A DNA stretch of 48,463 bases from an uncultured Lachnospiraceae bacterium (GTDB lineage: Bacteria; Bacillota; Clostridia; Lachnospirales; Lachnospiraceae). Numbering within the stretch: the first letter of the stretch is position 1; every line of letters starts with the position of its first letter. The stretch covers positions 1 to 48,463 of the forward strand of contig CATNCF010000022.1 of the NCBI GenBank assembly GCA_950097145.1, written 5' to 3'. The notes under the pieces are model-generated. The model was not told the origin of the DNA and made no database searches. It was given only the letters and a program-made list of their open reading frames with translations. The position numbers and the translations under genes are program-made. Shown piece by piece: positions 26,210-34,670 of this stretch.

Positions 26210-26389
26210 TCACCAACAATTGCGGTAGTGGACTTTATCTTTTGTATACTGCATGTAGTCCTCAATCAGTTGATCCAGCCGGATACTGGTCTGATAACAT
26301 TCCCCGGTCTGGATATCCTGTTCAGCAGCTACATTCAACTCGTTTCGTACTTTCTCGATTTCGCTTTGCAGCTCCTGCAAATATTCCAT
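26210..26389 (-). CDS. Spo0E-family aspartyl-phosphate phosphatase
   Basis: 59 residues, the normal size. Two helices: MEYLQELQSEIEKVRNELNV and the signature helix SIRLDQLIEDYMQY (S-x-x-L-D-x-L-I), whose Asp is catalytic in Spo0E. Would dephosphorylate Spo0A~P and delay sporulation. ATG at 26389 has AAGGAG 8 nt upstream; the longer frame is not supported. Monocistronic with its own terminator. Confidence 0.85.
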   Translation of the reverse strand: MEYLQELQSEIEKVRNELNVAAEQDIQTGECYQTSIRLDQLIEDYMQYTKDKVHYRNCW

Positions 26390-26522
26390 TGTTACCGCTC
26401 CTTCTCCCCGCAACATTATTGTATTCCTTTTCGGGAAAAAAGGCAAACGAAAATCGTCATTTTTTTACACGACATTTCGACAAGAAATACTTTTTGTCGA
26501 CAATTTACATTTTATCCATGAT

Positions 26523-27119
26523 TCACGCAACGGCCGGATTCATCGCATTTTCTCTTTGTACCAGGGAAATAACAGCTTCCGCCACTTGTTGACAAAGCGA
26601 CACAATTTGACGGCAATCTCCTTCCACCGTATTCTTTAATTTGACATATGAATCATGGGCGTTCTTCACAAAAGCGCATATGGCTTCCACACTGTTTAGA
26701 TTCTTTACAGACCTGCGGATCAGCGCCCGGTTTTTCTCAGCCTCTCCGCTTTGAATATAATCTTTTAAACTGGTTTTCAGTTTTTTCTCATACATACAGT
26801 GATCCTTGAGATTTCCCATATAATGGGAATTATGCGGAAACGTAAAATAATCTGCGATATAATGGAGTACTTCTCCCAAATTCCGGTAAAACACCCGCAT
26901 GTTAATCTGAGACAAACGCTGACGTTCCAGTAATTGCTTCAAATCCTCTTGAAGTTTGGGGAAAGTTCCTTCTATCTCGTGCCTTACTGTTAGGAACGAC
27001 GGCTTGCAGTCCGGCAGTATACTTCCAAGATAAAATGCCTTCTTATGCTTCACCAATTCCTGTTCGTCCAGGCTGTTTACAAGATACTTCGCTAATGATA
27101 TATGAGATTTCTTCCGCAT
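26523..27119 (-). CDS. zinc-dependent phospholipase C-like protein
   Basis: 198 residues. The histidine pattern (RKKSHISLAKYLVN at the start; GSILPDCKPSF; LGEVLHYIADYFTFPHN; FVKNAHDSY) resembles the all-helical zinc phospholipase C / S1-P1 fold, common as an uncharacterised family in Lachnospiraceae. No signal peptide is evident, so the product is probably cytoplasmic and its substrate unknown. GGAGGT before the ATG. Confidence 0.75.
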   Translation of the reverse strand: MRKKSHISLAKYLVNSLDEQELVKHKKAFYLGSILPDCKPSFLTVRHEIEGTFPKLQEDLKQLLERQRLSQINMRVFYRNLGEVLHYIADYFTFPHNSHYMGNLKDHCMYEKKLKTSLKDYIQSGEAEKNRALIRRSVKNLNSVEAICAFVKNAHDSYVKLKNTVEGDCRQIVSLCQQVAEAVISLVQRENAMNPAVA

Positions 27120-27265
27120 GATTACCTCCAGAAAAACGCAAATACTGCGTTTATATTCTGTTCTGATCCTGCTAAAGGCAGTAAGCAGAACACTGAAATT
27201 AATTGTTCCAGATCTATTCTACTTCCTGCATCCGAAAATTACAAGTGTTTTTTATTCATGCACAC

Positions 27266-27583
27266 TTACTTGCACTGACAGTCAAAGCTTGCACACTCTG
27301 TCTCAGAGCAGCAGCATGCATTGCTGCCTGCAATGCCAATTTCTTCCGCCTGGCATTTGCAGTCCTGGTTGAAACGGCAGTTCTCGGCATGGCAGCCCAC
27401 ACTGGTTTCCTCTCTTGCACTGCCCACAGAATTTGTCATACTGTCAGTTCTCTCACGGAAACTGTCGCAGCGTGTCTCATTGGGCTTGGAAGCGTCCTGC
27501 CCTCCTACCATAATGTCGCTCTTAGCGCAAAGCTTATCTTCGTTATACATACAATTTTTTACAGAACATTTTAAACGTGTCAT
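27266..27583 (-). CDS. DUF1540 protein, two Cys-rich modules
   Basis: 105 residues with two copies of the DUF1540 pattern: LKCSVKNCMYNEDKLCAKSD with a later ETRCDSF, and GCHAENCRFNQDCKCQAEEI with ETECASFDCQCK. The regularly spaced Cys residues likely bind metal. Family members are frequent in spore-forming Clostridia and some are spore-associated; function not established. AAAGGAG before the ATG at 27583. Confidence 0.85.
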   Translation of the reverse strand: MTRLKCSVKNCMYNEDKLCAKSDIMVGGQDASKPNETRCDSFRERTDSMTNSVGSAREETSVGCHAENCRFNQDCKCQAEEIGIAGSNACCCSETECASFDCQCK

Positions 27584-27628
27584 TTTAAATTCTCCTTTCC
27601 CTGCTCTTTTTCAGCAGACGCTATTGAT

Positions 27629-27662
27629 AAAGCAGACAAAACAATCCTGTTTTGTCTGCTTT
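27629..27662 (-). terminator. perfect-stem terminator between DUF1540 and thrS
   Basis: AAAGCAGACAAAACA (27629-27643) pairs perfectly with TGTTTTGTCTGCTTT (27648-27662), 4-nt loop. 128 bp past the thrS stop; most likely ends thrS transcripts. Confidence 0.8.
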
Positions 27663-27790
27663 GTTAGTATCAGAGAATCTGAAATAATTTATTCATTGAC
27701 CGCCAATCCATTTTTTTGAAAAATAAAAGAGATGTTGATGTTCCTTGCTGTATCTTCTATTAGAGCTGCTTTTTACAAATGTCTACTGAA

Positions 27791-29761
27791 TTATTTTTTC
27801 TGCCCTTCCTGAACTTCCTCTCCGCGGATCTCCTTGGTGCGGATCTCCTTACTGATCTGAGCTATGAATACATCCAGGGATTTTACGCCTTCATCCCCTG
27901 CAAAACGGCTTCTGACAGAAACGGTATGATCTTCCTCTTCCTGCTGGCCCACCACCAGCATATAGGGAATTTTATCCAGACGCGCTTCGCGGATCTTATA
28001 GCCAATTTTTTCAGAACGGTTATCCACAGTACAAAGAATCCCATTTGCCTTTAACTCTTTTTCCACTTCAGCCGCATATGCTTCATATTTATCTGAAATT
28101 GGGAGCACCCGCACCTGTTCCGGGCACAGCCAGGTTGGGAATTTGCCTGCATATTTTTCAATCAGCCATGCAAGTGTGCGCTCATAACATCCCATAGAGG
28201 TTCTGTGAATGATATACGGACGTACCTTATCGCCATTCTGATCAATGTAGTACATGTCAAACTGTTCTGCCAGCAGTGCATCCCATTGGATTGTTATCAT
28301 AGTATCTTCTTTGCCATAGACATTTTTGGTATTAATATCAATTTTGGGTCCATAGAAAGCTGCTTCCCCCACATCCTCCGTATACCGGATGTTCAGTTCA
28401 TCCATAATTTCCCGCATATGCTGCTGGGTCTCTTCCCAAACTTCCGGTTCCCCTATATATTTTTCCCGGTTTTCCGGATCCCATTTTGACAGATGATAAG
28501 TCACATCCTCTTCCACGCCCAGGGTAGAAAGACAATGTTTAGCCAGAGCAATACACTTTTTAAATTCTTCTACCATCTGGTCTGGACGAACAATTAAATG
28601 TCCTTCGGAAATAGTAAACTGGCGTACCCTGGTAAGTCCGTGCATTTCCCCGGAGTCTTCATTGCGGAACAAAGTAGATGTCTCACTATAGCGCAGCGGA
28701 AGATCCCGGTACGAATGCTGCTCAGCCTTATATACATAATACTGGAATGGACAGGTCATAGGGCGCAAAGCAAGCACTTCTTTGTCTTTCTCCTCATCCC
28801 CCAGCACAAACATGCCGTCGGTATAATGATCCCAATGGCCGGAAATTTTATACAGATCAGATTTTGCCATCAGAGGAGTCTTTGTGCGGATATAACCCCA
28901 TTCATTGTCCTCCAAATCCTCAATCCAGCGCTGCATAGTCTGGATCATTTTGGCTCCCCTGGGCATGAGCAGCGGAAGTCCCTGGCCAATCACATCCACT
29001 GTTGTAAACAGCTTCATTTCTCTGCCCAGCTTATTGTGATCGCGTTTTTTGATATCCTCCAAATGCTCCAGATATTCATTTAATTCGTCTTTTGCCGCAA
29101 ATGCCGTGCCGTAAATTCTCTGAAGCTGCGCCTTATTGGAATCTCCCCGCCAATATGCCATGGAAGAAGAAATTAATTTAAAAGCTTTGATGGATTTGGT
29201 ACTCATCAAATGGGGACCTGCGCACAGATCTGTAAATCCATCTCCCTGTTTATAAAAAGATATCTCTGTATCTTCTGGCAGTTCTCGGATCAGTTCCACC
29301 TTATAAGGCTCTTGACGCTCCTCCATGAACTGGATCGCCTCTGCTCTTGGAAGGGTAAATTTCTCAAGGCGGTTTCCTTCCTTTATTATTTTTTTCATTT
29401 CTTTTTCCAGTTTGTCAAGGTCCTCCCTGGAAAAAGGCTCAGCCTCAAAGTCATAATAAAATCCTTCGTCAATAGACGGTCCAATGGCAAGCTTGGCATT
29501 GGGAAACAGCCGTTTCACTGCTTCAGCAAGCACGTGGGAACAAGTATGGCGGACGGTACGGATTCCTTCTATATCCTTCTGGGTTAAAATATTTAATTCA
29601 CAGTCAGAATCCAGAACCGTCCGCAAATCCAGAACCTGGCCATCCACTTCTCCCGCGCAGGCTGATCTTGCCAGTCCTCCGCTGAGTTCCAATGCAATGT
29701 CATAAATGCTCTTTGCTTCTCCATACTCCTTGATGGAGCCGTCTTTTAATGTAATCTTCAT
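27791..29761 (-). CDS. thrS: threonyl-tRNA synthetase
   Basis: 656 residues from the ATG at 29761 (AAAGGAG upstream); the open frame runs further but only through the T-box leader. N-terminal TGS domain (MKITLKDGSIKEYGEAKSIY), the editing domain with HTCSHVLAEAVKRLFP and YYDFEAEPF, then the class II core: LRPMTCPFQYYVYK with zinc-binding Cys, GLTRVRQFTISEGHL, and IHRTSMGCYERTLAWLIEKY with zinc His. Anticodon-binding domain at the end (PEQVRVLPISDKYEAYAAEV). Charges tRNA-Thr. Controlled by the upstream T-box. Confidence 0.98.
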   Translation of the reverse strand: MKITLKDGSIKEYGEAKSIYDIALELSGGLARSACAGEVDGQVLDLRTVLDSDCELNILTQKDIEGIRTVRHTCSHVLAEAVKRLFPNAKLAIGPSIDEGFYYDFEAEPFSREDLDKLEKEMKKIIKEGNRLEKFTLPRAEAIQFMEERQEPYKVELIRELPEDTEISFYKQGDGFTDLCAGPHLMSTKSIKAFKLISSSMAYWRGDSNKAQLQRIYGTAFAAKDELNEYLEHLEDIKKRDHNKLGREMKLFTTVDVIGQGLPLLMPRGAKMIQTMQRWIEDLEDNEWGYIRTKTPLMAKSDLYKISGHWDHYTDGMFVLGDEEKDKEVLALRPMTCPFQYYVYKAEQHSYRDLPLRYSETSTLFRNEDSGEMHGLTRVRQFTISEGHLIVRPDQMVEEFKKCIALAKHCLSTLGVEEDVTYHLSKWDPENREKYIGEPEVWEETQQHMREIMDELNIRYTEDVGEAAFYGPKIDINTKNVYGKEDTMITIQWDALLAEQFDMYYIDQNGDKVRPYIIHRTSMGCYERTLAWLIEKYAGKFPTWLCPEQVRVLPISDKYEAYAAEVEKELKANGILCTVDNRSEKIGYKIREARLDKIPYMLVVGQQEEEDHTVSVRSRFAGDEGVKSLDVFIAQISKEIRTKEIRGEEVQEGQKK

Positions 29762-29840
29762 CGTATGATTCTCCTTTCTAAATAAAGCGGACAAAACGCA
29801 TATTTTTATCACAAGAAACGAAAACATTGGTTTATGATAT

Positions 29841-29876
29841 AAAAATCCCATGCACTGCCAGCGGCAATGCATGGGA
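29841..29876 (-). terminator. T-box terminator hairpin
   Basis: TCCCATGCACTGCC (29846-29859) pairs with GGCAATGCATGGGA (29863-29876), one G-U type mismatch, followed by TTTTT on the minus strand. Confidence 0.9.
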
Positions 29877-30160
29877 CGTTCTATACGCGGTTCCACCCTG
29901 CTTGTCCTGTCCCCTTCGGGACAAAACCTCTCATTTGACGATAACGGAGTCACCGTGCTGTATAAAAGCCGCTCCAAGGTGGTCTTCGGCTGCTTCCTGC
30001 CAAACCGCTTCCAGCACTGGGACTGTTCTGTCCCTTGGCGGTTCTCTCTGCTCATGCCTGCACCTTGATTCCTGCAGGGCATCCAGCATTCCACAGCGTA
30101 CTCTTCTTATCAACGCTTTTTCTTCTATTACGTAACTATTGTAATCTCTTTCTTCCATTC
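29841..30160 (-). promoter_or_regulatory. T-box riboswitch controlling thrS, threonine type
   Basis: The T-box proper is the minus-strand GGGTGGAACCGCG (within 29886-29898), which pairs with the tRNA acceptor end. Upstream, GAAG-ACC-ACCTTGGAGC near 29970-29988 is the typical specifier setting, with ACC a threonine codon, agreeing with the gene served. A terminator follows (29841-29876). Uncharged tRNA-Thr would stabilise the antiterminator and let thrS be transcribed. The 5' limit is approximate. Confidence 0.92.
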
Positions 30161-30177
30161 TGTAAAGAGGAAATTAA

Positions 30178-30681
30178 TTAATTTCTTCCACAGCATTTCT
30201 TGTACTTCTTACCGCTTCCGCAAGGGCATGGATCATTGGGATAGATCTTCTGCTCTTTGATCACCGTACCGGACTTTTTCTGTTCCAGATACAGCCTATG
30301 GCGGGTATCTTCATCATATATCTTCTCCCACTGAGGCAGCTCATAAAGCCAGTCCGCCTTGGCGTCAACCATATTCTTATAGAGTTTTTCCTTATCAAAT
30401 GCAAGACTGACCCTGGTATCCTCCTGCATCTCTTCGATAGGGTTTTCTTCTATCAGGCTCTCATTGATCCCATCCAGGAATCCAGCCATTTCTAATAAGG
30501 ATAAATCGTACTTTTCTGCCAGTTCCTTTACAGTTCCTTCCACCGCTTCCTCTGGATTCTCCAGCAATTGTTCATAAACACCCTTTTCCAACATGAAATA
30601 TCTCTGCCAGAACCGCTGAATCTCACCTCTGTCGGCTTCCTTATTATACGCAACACTTCTCCACTGTTCTAATAATGCCAT
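30178..30681 (-). CDS. SEC-C motif protein
   Basis: 167 residues. The C-terminus [18 protein letters not shown] is the zinc-binding SEC-C motif (Cys-x-Cys...Cys-Cys) also found at the end of SecA. The rest is helical and acidic, with no membrane segment. It could be a ribosome- or chaperone-linked zinc protein, but nothing here proves that. I start at the ATG at 30681, with AAGGATGGG upstream. Its stop is close to the thrS leader, so it may read into the T-box. Confidence 0.8.
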   Translation of the reverse strand: MALLEQWRSVAYNKEADRGEIQRFWQRYFMLEKGVYEQLLENPEEAVEGTVKELAEKYDLSLLEMAGFLDGINESLIEENPIEEMQEDTRVSLAFDKEKLYKNMVDAKADWLYELPQWEKIYDEDTRHRLYLEQKKSGTVIKEQKIYPNDPCPCGSGKKYKKCCGRN

Positions 30682-30814
30682 ATCAATTCCCATCCTTCGT
30701 TACTATTCTATATCTTGTTTTCATTTTACACATATTTCATAGTATAACTCATTTCCCAGAGTTTTTCAAAACATTTTTTTCGTATACCCAAAATTCTTCA
30801 AATTTGCATATAAA

Positions 30815-30950
30815 AAATCCCCACATCCAGCGCCGCCGCTGCCTGTGGGGATTTCAAAAAGGGGAGGATAAGTATTTAACCTTATCTTTGGTTCAAAGTG
30901 TATCACTTCCCCGAAAGTAACAAGTGGGGGCTTTGTTCTTTCGGTTAGTA
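30815..30950 (-). ncRNA. candidate structured small RNA with its own terminator
   Basis: A minus-strand hairpin CCGAAAG/CTTTCGG (30911-30944, inner AACAA/TTGTT, C-rich loop) is followed by a GGGG...CCCC closing helix enclosing AGTG/CACT and ATAAG/CTTAT hairpins. Then comes a strong terminator stem (CCCCACA/TGTGGGG with inner CAGCG/CGCTG, 30815-30854) ending in TTTTTT. No gene precedes it on that strand for which this could be the terminator. I recognise no Rfam class. It could instead be a leader of the SEC-C gene 134 nt further on. Confidence 0.45.
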
Positions 30951-31064
30951 CTATTATTGACGTTTTTTTTTCTTTTATTCATCCATATAAAAATTTTTCT
31001 GTTTTTTTATTTCTTCCTATGTTAGAATGAATTAAATATTTAAGAAAGGCTGGCTTATTGGATT

Positions 31065-32645
31065 ATGAAGAAAAACATTTTACAAAACAAATACTTTCTG
31101 TATATCACAGAATTTTTTGCCGGAATGTCTGTGATGGCAGTGGAATTAGGCGCAAGCCGCCTGATGGCTCCCTATTTCAGCTCCTCACAGATTGTCTGGA
31201 CGGTTATCATCGGGGTGATTATGATTGCCATGGCTCTTGGAAATGTATGGGGCGGAAGGATAGCCGACAAGAATCCTTCTCCGGACAGGCTTTATGGCAG
31301 ACTGCTTTTGGCCGCTGTATGGATTGCCCTGATTCCCTTTATTGGACGATATCTGATTGCAGGAATTTCACTGCTTCTGGCAGTGTTCATCACCAAAAAT
31401 TTCCTGGTCTGGGCAGCCCTCTTTGCCTGCCTCGCCGTATTTGCCTTTCCCTGTGTACTTCTGGGCACAGTCACGCCTTCGCTGGTGAAATACTCTGTCA
31501 GCAGTCTGGATGACAATGGGAAAACAGTGGGGGAACTTGGCGCTTTAAACACCATCGGCAGCATTATCGGAACCTTCCTTCCCACCTTTGTAACCATTCC
31601 TGCTGTGGGCACCGCCATAACCTTTTTGATTTTTTCTGGCGTGCTTGCTGCCATAAGCATTGTCTATTTTGCGGCAAAAAAGAAAAAATTGGTAAAGTGC
31701 GCCCTTACCCTGGCATTGATTCTGATTCTGGGGCTGTCCTCCTCCTCATTCAGCTTTGCGTTCTGGGAAGGCGACATTACACTGGAGGATGAATCCATTT
31801 ATAATTACCTGCAGGTGAAGGAGACAGAGCGTTCCGTCATCCTTTCCACAAATGTTCTTTTTGGTGTCCAGTCTATTCTCATGAAAGATGCAAAACTCAC
31901 AGGCATGTACTATGATTATGCACTGGCAGCCCCGTTTATGGCAGGCATTCCCCAAATGGACAGGAATGGCAGTATTCTGATTCTGGGATTGGGAACCGGA
32001 ACCTTCGCCAAATACTGCAGTGAATATTTTCCTGGCACTTCCATTGAGGGTGTGGAAATTGATGAAAAAATATCAAATCTTGCCACGGAATATTTCGAGC
32101 TGCCAGATACGGTAGATGTATCTGTCTATGACGGACGCTCTTATCTTGCCGCTTCGGATAAAAAATATGACGTTATTATGGTGGACGCCTATCAGGATAT
32201 TACTATTCCCTTCCAAATGTCCTCCAGAGAATTTTTTACCGAAGTAAAAAAGCATCTGACCGATACCGGAGTTATGGTGGTGAACATGAATATGAAATCA
32301 AAATCCAAAAACTCCATCAATGACTATCTTTGTGATACCATCGGTTCCGTGTTCTCAAACGTCTACACGGCGCCTGTGCAGGGCGGCACCAACTGCGAGG
32401 TCTTTGCCTTTCAAAATCAAAACGCCCTGGAAACCTTCCAGGAAGGCCGTGGCAGTCTCACAGACACTGCCCTGCAGGATATGATGGAGACGGTATCTGA
32501 AAATCTTGCCCAGCGGACTCCTGGAAACCTGGTTCTTACTGACGACAAAGCTCCTGTGGAAGTCCTTGGAATGCAGGTATTAGATGAAATTATCGCCGAT
32601 GAACTAGACTATTACCGGGAATTGTACCTGGGAAAAATTTTTTGA
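31065..32645 (+). CDS. membrane-anchored spermidine-synthase-like protein (fused MFS/SpeE type)
   Basis: 526 residues. The first ~240 residues hold about seven membrane helices in the pattern of fused MFS/spermidine synthase proteins (FFAGMSVMAVELGASRLMAP; GRIADKNPS; GALNTIGSIIGTFLPTFV). The rest is a Rossmann-fold aminopropyltransferase-like domain: SILILGLGTGTFAKYC (glycine loop), VEIDEKI, YDGRSYL and DVIMVDAYQD where the catalytic Asp is expected. Not a proven polyamine enzyme; partner genes speD/speA are absent. No strong SD near the ATG, though AAAGG lies ~15 nt upstream. Transcribed opposite to its neighbours. Confidence 0.82.
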   Translation: MKKNILQNKYFLYITEFFAGMSVMAVELGASRLMAPYFSSSQIVWTVIIGVIMIAMALGNVWGGRIADKNPSPDRLYGRLLLAAVWIALIPFIGRYLIAGISLLLAVFITKNFLVWAALFACLAVFAFPCVLLGTVTPSLVKYSVSSLDDNGKTVGELGALNTIGSIIGTFLPTFVTIPAVGTAITFLIFSGVLAAISIVYFAAKKKKLVKCALTLALILILGLSSSSFSFAFWEGDITLEDESIYNYLQVKETERSVILSTNVLFGVQSILMKDAKLTGMYYDYALAAPFMAGIPQMDRNGSILILGLGTGTFAKYCSEYFPGTSIEGVEIDEKISNLATEYFELPDTVDVSVYDGRSYLAASDKKYDVIMVDAYQDITIPFQMSSREFFTEVKKHLTDTGVMVVNMNMKSKSKNSINDYLCDTIGSVFSNVYTAPVQGGTNCEVFAFQNQNALETFQEGRGSLTDTALQDMMETVSENLAQRTPGNLVLTDDKAPVEVLGMQVLDEIIADELDYYRELYLGKIF

Positions 32646-32717
32646 TACTCTAAAAACCGCTTCCTTAACAACCAACGTTCCTTCTTTACCATATGCACAA
32701 ATAACCGCTATCTTCAT
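32604..32717 (-). pseudogene. N-terminal stub of an NAD(P)-binding oxidoreductase
   Basis: A near-perfect SD (AGGAGG, 8-nt spacer) precedes MKIAVICAYGKEGTLVVKEA, the start of SDR-like NAD(P)H-binding proteins (normally MKIAV-x-x-A-NGK-x-G). After about 24 residues the frame enters antisense of the upstream spermidine-synthase-like gene and stops at 32604. The remaining ~190 residues are missing, so a deletion or rearrangement joined the two loci here. Confidence 0.65.
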
Positions 32718-32855
32718 AGTTTCGTCCTCCTAAATGAAAAAAATTTACCTGCCTGTCCAGTGGAAACTACTTCAATACCGATCAGTGACCCTTGGAACGT
32801 GCTGATTATCCGCATCCCACCATACTGTTTAAACAGGTATCCCCGCCTGACTTCT

Positions 32856-32887
32856 AAAAGAGGACAGCCAATGCGCGGCTATCCTCT
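32856..32887 (-). terminator. terminator of the sigma factor/DUF2461 pair
   Basis: Minus strand AGAGGATAGCC pairs with GGCTGTCCTCT (one mismatch-type wobble), 7-nt loop, then TTTAG. About 50 bp after the DUF2461 stop. Confidence 0.75.
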
Positions 32888-32937
32888 CTCTTATACTCAT
32901 GCTTCAATGATTCGTCCAAACTTGAAAATATCATTCA

Positions 32938-33621
32938 TTACCTTGTAGGCATCTGGAAGTCTGCAAGAGCCTTATTAAGATAATCGTTAAGAGGCTTCAT
33001 TAATCGGAAATACTCTGCTGCTTTTGCAGGAAATGCATCTGCATCTTTCAGCTCTTCGTCTTTTATGGGATATTCCAGATACCAGCTTTTATATTTCAGA
33101 TATTCTGCCTGCGGATGCTCTTTGTCATATCCTGCCGGAACATTTTTTAATGCTGTTCCCTGTACCTTAAAATGCTGTTCAAACTCTGGCTCATGGATGA
33201 TTCTTTCCCATTCCTCACCGTTTTGTACGATATAATCCCGTATCATTTTTGTCGCATCCTTAAACATGTCCGCAAACAAACCGCCGCCTAAAAAAGATTC
33301 ATTGCCAGGTTTTATCATGATGTAATATCCAACTGGTACAGGCAGTTTGCCTTTTGCAGAAATATGGGCGCGGAATGCCGGATTATACGGGGATTTGTCA
33401 TGGCTGAAGCGGGTATCCCTTACAATCTTAAACGTTAGATCCTTCGGATTGTGATGTAAAACACTGCTGTCAAATGTTCCAATTTCCAACATCAAAGCCT
33501 GTAATAGTCCTTCAAACTCAGCATTCGCTTTTTTATACTCTTCCTTGTTAGCATGATAAAATTCACGGTTGTTATTTAAGCTCAGCGCTGTTAAATAATC
33601 CAATATTACCTGTGTATTCAT
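32938..33621 (-). CDS. DUF2461-family protein
   Basis: 227 residues, typical for the family. Diagnostic stretches: YLTALSLNNNREFYHANKEE (the NN-R-x-W/F-F-x-x-N-K pattern), FKIVRDTRFSHDKSPYNPAF and GGGLFADM. Soluble and uncharacterised in all lineages I know. GGAGGAG before the ATG. Lies 15 bp downstream of a sigma factor gene, suggesting co-transcription. Confidence 0.88.
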   Translation of the reverse strand: MNTQVILDYLTALSLNNNREFYHANKEEYKKANAEFEGLLQALMLEIGTFDSSVLHHNPKDLTFKIVRDTRFSHDKSPYNPAFRAHISAKGKLPVPVGYYIMIKPGNESFLGGGLFADMFKDATKMIRDYIVQNGEEWERIIHEPEFEQHFKVQGTALKNVPAGYDKEHPQAEYLKYKSWYLEYPIKDEELKDADAFPAKAAEYFRLMKPLNDYLNKALADFQMPTR

Positions 33622-33636
33622 AATCTCTCCTCCCCT

Positions 33637-34488
33637 TTATGCGTTCTGGACAATAGAAAACTGCGTAGAATCTAAAAATTCCTGTATCAAATGTTTTATG
33701 CGTTCCGGCGACTGATAGGGTTTGCAGAATGAAAAATCTTGTGACAAACCATCAATATGTTCCATAGCGTTTTTCACATCAAGTACCGTTTCTATAGGGA
33801 TTTCCGCAGCTTCCGTATAGTCAAGCTGAAGCGGATTTATTCTATGATTTTGTATTGCATAATTCACCCTGTTCTTGCACCTGCATTGACCGCTTCCATA
33901 TTCTCCACAATACTGTTCCAGAAAATCTGCCATTTTTCTTCGTATTCTGGAAAGCCGCTGCCTATATGCTTCCGGGGTTATTTCTAAAATATCCCCCGCA
34001 ATACGGCTGTCAATTTTAAACATAGTCCCCAATATGAAGATGCATCTGCTTTCCATGTCAAGGCATTGCAGCATTACATTTGTACAGGACATCTTCAATT
34101 CTTCTGCCAGAATCTCTTTTTCCACATTTTGCGTCAAATCTGGAATGTCCCCCACTGTCCCGTTTACTATATCATCTCCATAGAACTCGAAACTAAGGGG
34201 ATAATGCGCGAACATATGCTTTTTGTAATTTTTCAAATGATTAACCGCAATACGGAATATCCATGTCGTAAAAGAACTTTCACCTTTAAAAGATGATAAA
34301 TGCGTAATCATTTTCAGTAAAATATCCTGCGTGGCGTCCTCCGCATCCGCAAATGTCCCAAGCATTCGCAGTGACAAATTAAATACAATGTCCTGTACGC
34401 CTGCGATAAGTGTTTCAAGGGCCTTTTTATCCCCTGCTGTGGCTTTGTCAACCAAAGCCTGTAATTCCTGATTCGTTTTTTTATTCAT
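33637..34488 (-). CDS. ECF-like RNA polymerase sigma factor with extended C-terminus
   Basis: 283 residues. Region 2 (FNLSLRMLGTFADAEDATQD, then ILLKMITHLSSFKGESSFTT and WIFRIAVNHLKNYKK) and region 4 (FKIDSRIAGDILEITPEAYR, then QRLSRIRRKMADFL) are clear. After these comes a Cys motif (EQYCGEYGSGQCRCKNRVNY) and ~70 further residues, longer than a plain ECF factor. No anti-sigma gene is adjacent, so the C-terminal extension may do the regulation, as in ECF41-like groups; this is inference. AGGAGGT before the ATG. Confidence 0.85.
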   Translation of the reverse strand: MNKKTNQELQALVDKATAGDKKALETLIAGVQDIVFNLSLRMLGTFADAEDATQDILLKMITHLSSFKGESSFTTWIFRIAVNHLKNYKKHMFAHYPLSFEFYGDDIVNGTVGDIPDLTQNVEKEILAEELKMSCTNVMLQCLDMESRCIFILGTMFKIDSRIAGDILEITPEAYRQRLSRIRRKMADFLEQYCGEYGSGQCRCKNRVNYAIQNHRINPLQLDYTEAAEIPIETVLDVKNAMEHIDGLSQDFSFCKPYQSPERIKHLIQEFLDSTQFSIVQNA

Positions 34489-34591
34489 AGATTTTTACCT
34501 CCTACTTAATTAGACAATCATTCTTTGCCTTTGTGACAAAATATCGCTAATTTTTTTAAATTTATAATTCATAAGTTGAGGCACAAAACAG

Positions 34592-34638
34592 CGAAATGAC
34601 GGTGCAGCCTATGCTCCACCGCCATTATATAATTTCGA
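34592..34638 (-). terminator. hairpin downstream of the hydrogenase-chemoreceptor gene
   Basis: Minus strand GGCGGTGGAGC pairs with GCTGCACCGTC, extended by ATTTCG/CGAAAT after an internal loop. It lies ~30 bp after the stop at 34671. No T-run follows, so it may be a processing or stabilising hairpin rather than an efficient terminator. Confidence 0.45.
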
Positions 34639-34670
34639 ACTGTCCTTTTTACAGAGGAAAAACAATATTG

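Noticed and set aside
29762-30094. N-terminal extension of the thrS open frame
   Set aside because: It translates the T-box leader; the true start at 29761 has a good SD and begins the TGS domain.
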